A DNA stretch of 11,385 nt from Pseudomonadota bacterium. Its GTDB lineage: Bacteria > Pseudomonadota > Gammaproteobacteria > Burkholderiales > Rhodocyclaceae. This document shows, one piece after another, positions 1-8,080 of the stretch. Location of the stretch: the NCBI GenBank assembly GCA_021811225.1, contig JAJZPJ010000080.1, positions 1-11,385 of the forward strand. Reading direction: 5' to 3'. The notes under the pieces were generated by a model. That model was not told where the DNA came from and ran no database searches. It was given only the letters and a program-made list of their open reading frames with translations. Each line of letters opens with the position of its first letter. Position 1 is the stretch's first letter. The position numbers and the translations under genes were made by a program.

Positions 1-1268
<1,268 letters not shown>

Positions 1269-1272
1269 TGTT

Positions 1273-1303
1273 GCGGGCGGTCGCTGAAAAGCCCGCGATT
1301 ATA
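1273..1303 (-). promoter_or_regulatory. Candidate prfC -10 box and leader hairpin
   Basis: In the 40-base gap between the permease stop and the prfC GTG, the minus strand carries a perfect TATAAT (1303-1298). It is followed by an inverted repeat GCGGGC/GCCCGC (1296-1291 and 1278-1273) with a 12-base loop that ends four bases before the GTG. No convincing -35 hexamer lies at the right distance: the region upstream is GC-rich coding sequence of the permease. The stem is not followed by a run of T, so it does not look like an intrinsic terminator of the exporter operon. If transcription starts near 1292, the leader would be little more than this hairpin. The -10 match is seen; promoter activity is inferred. 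Confidence 0.35.
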
Positions 1304-1308
1304 CGGGA

Positions 1309-2525
<1,217 letters not shown>

Positions 2526-2529
<4 letters not shown>

Positions 2530-3239
2530 GCCGCCGCCGGAGTGGCTTGCGCCATCGCCCCGTCATGGACGATCCGGCCGTCGGCCAGACGCACCAGGCG
2601 TCGGGCGTGAGCGGCGATATCCGGCTCGTGGGTGATGAGCACGACGGTGATGCCCTCGCGCTGATTCAATTCGGCAAACAGCGCCACGATTTCCTGGCCG
2701 GTGTGGGTGTCGAGATTGCCGGTGGGCTCGTCGGCGAGCAGCAGCTTAGGCGCTGTCACCAGCGCCCGGGCGATGGCGACCCGCTGCTGCTCGCCGCCGG
2801 AGATCTGGTTCGGATGGAAGCTGCGATGGGACGAGAGGCCCAGCTTGTCCAGCAGTTCGTTGGCGCGCGCCAGGCGCTCGGTGCGGCCGATGCCGCGATA
2901 GATCAGCGGCAGGGCGACGTTGTCTTCCAGGCTGGCGCGCGCGAGCAGGTTGAAGCCCTGGAAGACGAAGCCGATCACCTGGTTGCGCAGCTGCGCCAGC
3001 TGGTCCTGGTTCATGGCGCCGACGTCGGCGCCGTTCAAGGAATAGCGGCCGCTGCTGGGCACGTCGAGGCAGCCCAGGATGTTCATGAAGGTGGATTTTC
3101 CCGAGCCCGACGGTCCCATGATCGCGACGAATTCGCCCGGCATCACGGTGAGATCCACGTCCTTCAGCACCGGCACCGGCCCGGCATCGGTCGCGTATTC
3201 CTTGTACAGATGCTCGATGCGGATGACGGGCTCGGTCAT
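2526..3239 (-). CDS. ABC exporter ATPase, MacB/LolD type
   Basis: This 237-residue cytoplasmic nucleotide-binding subunit powers the MacB-type permease encoded next to it. All ABC ATPase motifs are visible: Walker A GPSGSGKST at residues 42-50, Q-loop glutamine in VFQGFNLL (Q94), signature ISGGEQQRVAIARAL at 146-160, Walker B LLLADEP at 166-172, D-loop NLD at 175-177, and switch histidine H204 in LITHEP. The family-typical MNILGCLD after Walker A and the TGNLDT stretch place it in the MacB/LolD/FtsE-like group of exporters acting on periplasmic or membrane substrates. The signature has ISGGE in place of LSGGQ, which is common in this group. The start ATG shares its A with the adaptor stop (TGATG), and a GAGG lies 8 bases upstream. 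All catalytic residues are intact. Confidence 0.95.
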
Positions 3240-4402
3240 CAGAACAGCCTCATGCCGGGCCCGCTGGGCGCCTTCACCGGCGGCTGCCGGTCCTCGACGA
3301 TGACCGCGTCGCCCGCCTTGATGTTCCCCGCGAGCAACTCGGTATTGCGGTTGTCGGTGATGCCGATCCGGACGCCGACCGCCTTGGGCTTGCCCTGATC
3401 CAGAACATAGACGGTGCCCGCGACGCCCGCCTTGCCCAGCCCGCTGCCGTCTCCGGCGGCGCGCTGCGCCGCGGCCTCGGTCGGGCGGAAACGCAGCGCA
3501 GCGTTGGGCACCAGCAGCGCATTCTGGCGCGTCGCGACGATGATGTTCACGTAGGCGGTCATGCCCGGCATCAGGATCAGATCGGGGTTGTCGACGGTGA
3601 CCACGACATCGTAGGTGACCACGTTCTGCTGGGTGGTCGGATTCAGGCGCACCTGACGCACCACGCCCTTGAAGCTGCGATCGGGGTAGGCATCGACGCG
3701 GAAGACCACCGGCTGGCCGACCCGGATGCTGCCCACGTCGGCTTCGGCGTAGCTCGAATCGATCTGCATCTTGGACAGATCCTGGGCGATGGTAAACAAG
3801 GTCGGGGTCTGGAAGCTCGCCGCCACCGTCTGGCCGACATCCACCTGACGCGAGACCACGACGCCCGAGACCGGCGAGCGGATCACCGTGTAGGCCAGGT
3901 TGATGCGGTCGTGGTCCAGTTGGGCGCGCGCCAGTGCCACCTGCGCCCGGGCGGCTGCGGCCGCCTGGTCGCTGGTGTCGAGATCCTGGCGGGTGACGTA
4001 TTGCTGCTTGAACAGGGCGCGGGCGCGCTCATCGTTGGCTTGCGCCAGCTTGAGCTGGGACTGGGCGCTGGCAAGTCCCGCCTCGCTCTGCCTGACCTGC
4101 GCCTGATACAGGGCCGGGTCGAGTTCGAGCAGGATCTGGCCCTGCTTGACGTGGTCGTTGAAGTCCGCGTACCACTTCTTCACCGTGCCCGAGACCTGGG
4201 TGCCGACGGTGACCAGCATCACCGGATTGAGCGTGCCGTTGGCCGACGCCATCTGGGTCAGGTCGCCGCGCACCAGGGTCGCGGTGCGGTAGCGCTCGGC
4301 CGGGTTCGGCGTCTCCATCCGGAGCCAGAAATAATAGCCGGCGCCGGCAGCGACGATGAGCAGGACGAGGGCGACGATCGCCCTGGAAGAACGTGGTTTC
4401 AT
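3239..4402 (-). CDS. MacA-like periplasmic adaptor (membrane fusion protein)
   Basis: This is the adaptor subunit that bridges the inner-membrane ABC permease and the outer-membrane channel. It has 387 residues. A single N-terminal membrane anchor lies at about residues 8-27 after the basic start MKPRSSR. The first half of the lipoyl-like domain follows, with TVGTQVSGTV at 65-74 and VKQGQILLELDP at 85-96. An alpha-helical hairpin rich in Ala, Gln and Arg runs from about 97 to 170, the second lipoyl half is RSPVSGVVVSRQVDVGQTVA at 175-194, and a beta-barrel and membrane-proximal region follow. The sequence RLNPTTQQNVVTYDVVVTVD is typical of MacA relatives. There is no lipobox cysteine, so it is anchored by the helix rather than lipidated. 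The start ATG overlaps the TolC-type stop as ATGA, and AGAGG at 4412-4408 is well placed as its ribosome binding site. Confidence 0.94.
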   Translation of the reverse strand: MKPRSSRAIVALVLLIVAAGAGYYFWLRMETPNPAERYRTATLVRGDLTQMASANGTLNPVMLVTVGTQVSGTVKKWYADFNDHVKQGQILLELDPALYQAQVRQSEAGLASAQSQLKLAQANDERARALFKQQYVTRQDLDTSDQAAAAARAQVALARAQLDHDRINLAYTVIRSPVSGVVVSRQVDVGQTVAASFQTPTLFTIAQDLSKMQIDSSYAEADVGSIRVGQPVVFRVDAYPDRSFKGVVRQVRLNPTTQQNVVTYDVVVTVDNPDLILMPGMTAYVNIIVATRQNALLVPNAALRFRPTEAAAQRAAGDGSGLGKAGVAGTVYVLDQGKPKAVGVRIGITDNRNTELLAGNIKAGDAVIVEDRQPPVKAPSGPGMRLF

Positions 4403-5805
4403 GGCTGCCTCTGCGTTTCGATCGCGGCATAGTCGAGTTGGCCCATCGCCTGCGCCAGGCCGACCTTGGCCAGACGCCAGTTGTACAGTTCCTGGATCTG
4501 CTGCCCGCGGGCGCTGGCCAGCGCGCTCTGGGCGTTGAGCAGATCGACGATGGTGCCGACCCCGGCGTTGTAGCGGCCCCGCGCCATTTTTTCGGATTCG
4601 TCGGCGGCAGCCACGAGGTCGGCCGCCGCCCGCAAGGCCTGGTTCTCGGTCAGCAGGGCCTGATAGGCGCGCCAGACGTCGAGCCCGACCTGGAGCGAGA
4701 GCGCGTCGCGTTGCGCGCGCCTGGCCTCGACCTGGGCCTTGGCGGCGCTCAGCCGGTAGTGGTTGGCGAAGCCGGAAAACAGCGGGACGCTGACCGAGAC
4801 GCCGAGCGTGTTGCTCTGCGTCGGATCGAACAGCGAGCTATGGTTGTCGCCGCGGCTGGCGAACAGCGAGATGCTCGGCATGCCCGTCGCGCGCGCCGAA
4901 GCCACGCCGGCCTTGGCCGCCAGGAGCTGGGCTTGGGCGGCGGCCAGATCCGGGCGCCGGCGCTTGGCCGCCGCGATCAATGCCGCGACGTCGCCCTCGA
5001 AGCGGGCATCGGGGCTGACCTCGGGCGGCGGCGCCAGGCGTATCGCCCGATCGGCGGGCAGGCCCAGGGCAAAATCGAGATTGCCGCGGGCGTTCATGGC
5101 GTCGTTCTCGGCGCGGATTTGGCTCAGCCTCGCCTGGGACAGCGCGGTCTGCGCCTGCAAGCGGTCGGCCGGGGTGGCGCTGCCGGCCTGTTGGCGGGCG
5201 ATCGCGGCCTTGAGGCTCTCGCCGGCGGCATGCACGCTCTCGCCGGCGGCGGCGACCTGTGCCTGGGCGGCGAACCACTGGTAGTCGGCCTGCACCGCGG
5301 CGAGAAACACCGTCTGCAGACTCGCGTCCTGGGTCGCGTTCAGTGCCGCCACGAGCTGGCGCGCGTTCTCCAGGTCGGCGGCGCGGCCGCCGAAATCGTA
5401 GAGCAGGTAGTCGGCCGACAAGCTCGCCTGGGTCTGGTTGTAGCGCTGCTCGCCGCCGCCCTGGAGGGTCGCGGAGCCGCTGTTCCTGGACGAACTCACG
5501 GCCAGATTCAGCGAGGGCAGATAGGCGCTTTGCGCCACGCCCACCTGCGCCGCCTGATAGCGGGCATTGGCCCAGGCTTCGCGGGTCTGGGGATTGTTGC
5601 ACAGCGCGAGGTCGACCACCTCGGCCAGCGTCAGCGCCTGGGCCGGCGCGGGCGGCTGGCAGGGTGTCGCCGGCTGCCCCAGCGCTCGCTGCAGGCTGTC
5701 GCCGGCGCTCTTCGCGGCCAGCGCCCCGGTCGAGAACGGATCGGCTGCCGCCGCAAATGTCGAGGCGGCGAACGCCAGGGCGAATCCAAGACCGAGGTGT
5801 TTCAT
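4399..5805 (-). CDS. TolC-type outer-membrane efflux channel
   Basis: This is the outer-membrane channel of the tripartite exporter; it would form a trimeric duct through the outer membrane and periplasm. From the ATG at 5805 it has 468 residues, a normal length. The N-terminus MKHLGLGFALAFAASTFAAA is a good Sec signal peptide with likely cleavage near AAA-AD. No lipobox cysteine is present, so it resembles TolC more than the lipidated OprM/NodT group. Two OEP repeats are visible: ALTLAEVVDLALCNNPQTR (57-75) with YLPSLNL, and KRRRPDLAAAQAQLLAAKAG (281-300) with MPSISLFAS. Each is followed by long Ala/Gln-rich helices, and both have a late Y/FDFGG or LFSG turn. An in-frame ATG at 5886 would add 27 residues, but that stretch is translated repeat DNA and would bury the signal peptide, so I reject it. 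It is the first gene of the exporter operon. Confidence 0.93.
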   Translation of the reverse strand: MKHLGLGFALAFAASTFAAAADPFSTGALAAKSAGDSLQRALGQPATPCQPPAPAQALTLAEVVDLALCNNPQTREAWANARYQAAQVGVAQSAYLPSLNLAVSSSRNSGSATLQGGGEQRYNQTQASLSADYLLYDFGGRAADLENARQLVAALNATQDASLQTVFLAAVQADYQWFAAQAQVAAAGESVHAAGESLKAAIARQQAGSATPADRLQAQTALSQARLSQIRAENDAMNARGNLDFALGLPADRAIRLAPPPEVSPDARFEGDVAALIAAAKRRRPDLAAAQAQLLAAKAGVASARATGMPSISLFASRGDNHSSLFDPTQSNTLGVSVSVPLFSGFANHYRLSAAKAQVEARRAQRDALSLQVGLDVWRAYQALLTENQALRAAADLVAAADESEKMARGRYNAGVGTIVDLLNAQSALASARGQQIQELYNWRLAKVGLAQAMGQLDYAAIETQRQP

Positions 5806-5869
5806 TGCGCGCCGGCATCCCCCGCCGTAGGCCGCGGCAGTCCGGATTGCCACGCTGCGCGCGCAATGA
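5802..5869. repeat. 68-bp palindromic repeat element (REP/MITE-like) overlapping a start codon
   Basis: The ends are a perfect 11-bp inverted repeat: TCATTGCGCGC at 5802-5812 and GCGCGCAATGA at 5859-5869. Inside, GGCATCC (5814-5820) pairs with GGATTGCC (5844-5851) with one bulged base, and GCCG (5823-5826 region) can pair with CGGC near 5834-5837. The whole unit can therefore fold as one long hairpin on either strand. It resembles the dispersed proteobacterial intergenic repeats whose ends read TCATTGCG and whose inner arms read GCAATCC; this family assignment is from memory. Only one copy is in the window. The left arm contains the ATG of the TolC-type gene (5805-5803) and the element covers its whole translation initiation region. 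Structure is sure; family membership is moderate. Confidence 0.75.
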
Positions 5870-6065
5870 CGGCGTAGTGGATTCATGGAACGGTCAGGTC
5901 GAATCGATCGCGTTACAAACTGGACAACATCGGAGCGGGCAGCGCGGATAACATCGTCATTATAAGTTTGCCGCCCGGTCGCAGGCGCTTCATTTGTGAC
6001 GAATTGTGTATCCTCCGTCGTCTTATCCTATCCGCCTCTGACCACCGGGCCGACCACCGAACGCC
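5870..6065. promoter_or_regulatory. Divergent promoter region between exporter operon and MFS gene
   Basis: Beyond the repeat, this region has no credible gene and is clearly more AT-rich than its surroundings. On the minus strand it holds a perfect TATAAT at 5964-5959, a candidate -10 for the exporter operon, with no clear TTGACA-like -35. On the plus strand, TATCCT at 6009-6014 and a similar TATCCT further on are weak -10 candidates for the MFS gene. GTTACAAACTGGACAAC (5912-5928) is a very imperfect dyad that could be an operator, but the arms match over only three bases. No regulator gene is adjacent. The location as a divergent control region is firm; the individual sites are guesses. Confidence 0.4.
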
Positions 6066-7280
6066 ATGCCGGAACTTCTGCGCGCGCTCTCCCACCGCAA
6101 TTATCGCCTGTATTTCTCCGGTCAGTTGTTCTCGCTCGCCGGCACCTGGATGCAGCGGATCGCCATGAGCTGGCTGGTCTACCGGCTCACCGGATCGACC
6201 TTGATGCTGGGCGTGGTGAGTTTCGCCGGGCAGATTCCCGTTCTGGTACTGGCAGCTTTCGGCGGCGTCTTTTCCGACCGCTACGACCAGCGCATCATGC
6301 TGCTGTGGACGCAATCCCTGGCCCTGGTGCAGGCCCTGCTGCTGGCGGCGCTGACCCTGTCCGGCCGGGTTCAGCCCTGGCATTTGACCCTGATGGCCTT
6401 GAGTCTCGGCATCATCAACGCCATCGACACCCCGGTGCGCCAGGCCTTCGTCGTGCAACTGGTCGGTAACCGGGCCGACCTCGGCAATGCCATCGCCTTG
6501 AACTCCTTCACCATGAATGCCGCCCGCTTCATCGGTCCCTCGATCGCCGGGGTGGTGGTCGGTCTGGCCGGCGAGGGCGTCTGCTTCCTGATCAACGCCG
6601 CTTCCTATCTCGCGGTGATTCTCGCGCTGCGGGCGATGATCACCGGCAAGCCGGAAAAACGGGCGCACGCCCCCGCCGGCGAAGCGATCCTCCAGGGCCT
6701 GCGCTACGCGTTCGGCGTGCCCGGGATCCGTCAGCTGCTGATCCTGGTGGCGGCGGTGAGTTTCTTCGTCACCCCCTACGTCGTCCTGCTGCCCTATTTC
6801 GCGCGCGAGGTGTATGCCGGCGGGGCGCAGACCTTCGGCTTCCTCTCCGCCGCGGCCGGTGCCGGCGCGCTGCTCGGCACGCTCCATCTGGCGTCGCAGC
6901 AGGGCGTCGGCGGATTGTCGCGGCTCATCGGCCGCGCCGCGTTGGTGGCCGGCGTGGCGCTGGCCGCCTTCGCCGTGAGCCGCGAGCTGTGGCTGGCCGT
7001 GACGGCGCTGGTGGTGCTGGGTTTCTGCGTCATCAGCATCATCGCCTCGGCCAACACCCTGATCCAGGCGATGGTCAAGGACGCGCTGCGCGGCCGGGTG
7101 ATGTCGCTATTCACCATGGCCTTTCTCGGCGTCGCCCCGCTGGGCGGGCTCGCCGCCGGCTGGGTGGCGGAGCATCTCGGTCCGCGCACCACGCTGCTCG
7201 CCTGCGCCGCTGCGGCGATCGGCGCCGCGGTGCTGTTCGTCTCGAAGCGCGCCAGCTATTCGGAGACGGTCGGGTTCTGA
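6066..7280 (+). CDS. MFS exporter, EntS/MFS_3-like
   Basis: This 404-residue protein is a predicted inner-membrane, proton-driven exporter of the major facilitator superfamily with about 12 membrane segments. The N-terminus LLRALSHRNYRLYFSGQLFS, followed by LAGTWMQRIAMSWLVYRLTGS, is the typical opening of the MFS_3 group, which includes the enterobactin exporter EntS. Motif A appears as GGVFSDRYDQR at residues 66-76, between the second and third segments. IDTPVRQAFVVQLV (about 119-132) and NSFTMNAARFIGPSIAG (about 146-162) are also characteristic of the group. The middle loop is short (about 213-225). No Shine-Dalgarno is visible before the ATG at 6066, and no better start is seen. It is transcribed divergently from the ABC exporter and ends 12 bases before the CheB-type gene. 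The substrate is not deducible. Confidence 0.9.
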   Translation: MPELLRALSHRNYRLYFSGQLFSLAGTWMQRIAMSWLVYRLTGSTLMLGVVSFAGQIPVLVLAAFGGVFSDRYDQRIMLLWTQSLALVQALLLAALTLSGRVQPWHLTLMALSLGIINAIDTPVRQAFVVQLVGNRADLGNAIALNSFTMNAARFIGPSIAGVVVGLAGEGVCFLINAASYLAVILALRAMITGKPEKRAHAPAGEAILQGLRYAFGVPGIRQLLILVAAVSFFVTPYVVLLPYFAREVYAGGAQTFGFLSAAAGAGALLGTLHLASQQGVGGLSRLIGRAALVAGVALAAFAVSRELWLAVTALVVLGFCVISIIASANTLIQAMVKDALRGRVMSLFTMAFLGVAPLGGLAAGWVAEHLGPRTTLLACAAAAIGAAVLFVSKRASYSETVGF

Positions 7281-7292
7281 TAGATTGGCATC

Positions 7293-7967
7293 ATGGGAAC
7301 GGGCCTGAGCTGCAATGGAACGGACGCCGGCGCTGAGCACGGTCGCCGCGAGCCGTCGCAGCGGCCGTCCTCGGCGGCGCTTCCAGCGGGCATCTTGCAG
7401 GACCGGCTGATCGCGATCGGCGCCTCGACCGGCGGTACCGAGGCGATCAGGGAAGTGCTCTGCGAATTGCCCGCCGAAGTGCCGGGCATCGTCATCGCCC
7501 AGCACATGCCCGAGGCCTTCACCGCCTCCTTCGCCCAGAGGCTGGACAGCCTGACTCGGCTCACCGTGATCGAGTCGAAGGGCGGCGAGCGCATTCTGCC
7601 CGGTCACGCCTATCTCGCCCCCGGGCACTCCCATCTCCTGGTGCGGCGAAGCGGCGGCGCTTATTTCACCGAGCTGTCGCAGGCGGCGCCGGTCAACCGC
7701 CACCGGCCTTCGGTCGATGTGCTGTTCGCTTCGGTCGCGACCGCGGCGCGGGGGCACGCGATCGGAGTGATCCTGACCGGCATGGGCAAGGACGGCGCCA
7801 AGGGCCTGCTGGAGATGCGCCAGACGGGCGCCTGGAACATCGGCCAGGACCAGGCCTCCTGCGTGGTCTATGGCATGCCGCGCGAAGCCGCCCAGATCGG
7901 CGCGTTGCAGGAGGTGGCGCCGCTGTCGGCGATCGCCGGACGGATCCTGGCGCGGCTCAAGGGCTGA
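7293..7967 (+). CDS. Stand-alone CheB-type protein-glutamate methylesterase domain
   Basis: CheB catalytic domains hydrolyse glutamyl methyl esters on chemoreceptors and can deamidate glutamines. This 224-residue protein is only that domain, preceded by about 36 low-complexity residues. It has no response-regulator receiver, so it is not the classical two-domain CheB of about 350 residues. The catalytic triad is complete: serine S45 in AIGASTGGTEA, histidine H71 in IAQHMPEAF, aspartate D167 in LTGMGKDGAKG. NRHRPSVDVLF (135-145) and QDQASCVVYGMPREA (185-199) are further family signatures. The ATG at 7293 lacks a clear Shine-Dalgarno, and a TTG at residue 36 is an alternative start. No CheR, receptor or other chemotaxis gene is in the window. 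Its neighbours are an MFS gene 12 bases upstream and kaiC about 113 bases downstream, so a role in the Kai signalling module is inferred rather than chemotaxis proper. Confidence 0.92.
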   Translation: MGTGLSCNGTDAGAEHGRREPSQRPSSAALPAGILQDRLIAIGASTGGTEAIREVLCELPAEVPGIVIAQHMPEAFTASFAQRLDSLTRLTVIESKGGERILPGHAYLAPGHSHLLVRRSGGAYFTELSQAAPVNRHRPSVDVLFASVATAARGHAIGVILTGMGKDGAKGLLEMRQTGAWNIGQDQASCVVYGMPREAAQIGALQEVAPLSAIAGRILARLKG

Positions 7968-7988
7968 GACGGCGCTCGTCGGCAGGAA

Positions 7989-8024
7989 CGGCAGCCGCGC
8001 CGCGGCGGCCTGTGTTGGCTGCCG
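7989..8024 (+). other. Hairpin between the CheB-type gene and kaiC
   Basis: CGGCAGCC at 7989-7996 and GGCTGCCG at 8017-8024 form a perfect 8-bp inverted repeat with a 20-base GC-rich loop that can itself fold. It lies 22 bases after the CheB-type stop codon and is not followed by a T-run, so a classical intrinsic terminator is unlikely. It could be an mRNA processing or stability element, or part of the kaiC leader. A GTG at 8012 that could be taken as the kaiC start sits in the loop, which is one more reason to prefer the downstream start. Confidence 0.4.
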
Positions 8025-8068
8025 CACAGATCACCACGGCGAACAAGCGGATGCTGCCTGCTTTCGGC

Positions 8069-8073
8069 GGGAG
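8069..8073 (+). promoter_or_regulatory. Ribosome binding site that decides the kaiC start
   Basis: GGGAG here lies 7 bases before the GTG at 8081, an ideal Shine-Dalgarno spacing. The upstream in-frame candidates, GTG at 8012 and ATG at 8051, have no comparable purine-rich site. Confidence 0.6.
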
Positions 8074-8080
8074 ACGGCAA

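Noticed and set aside
1273..1296. Intrinsic terminator after the permease gene
   Set aside because: There is a GC stem but no T-run on the minus strand after it, and the stem abuts the prfC start codon.
4393..5877. Plus-strand open frame of 494 codons opposite the TolC-type gene
   Set aside because: It is the antisense of a gene with signal peptide and OEP repeats; its Gly/Arg/Leu-rich product has no recognisable motif.
5912..5928. TetR-type operator
   Set aside because: The dyad arms match over only three bases with scattered inner matches, which is too weak to list as a site.
8012..8080. Upstream starts for kaiC (GTG 8012, ATG 8051)
   Set aside because: They are possible but have no good Shine-Dalgarno, and the first lies in a hairpin loop. 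GTG 8081 has GGGAG at 7 bases and leaves a normal short lead into the CI domain.
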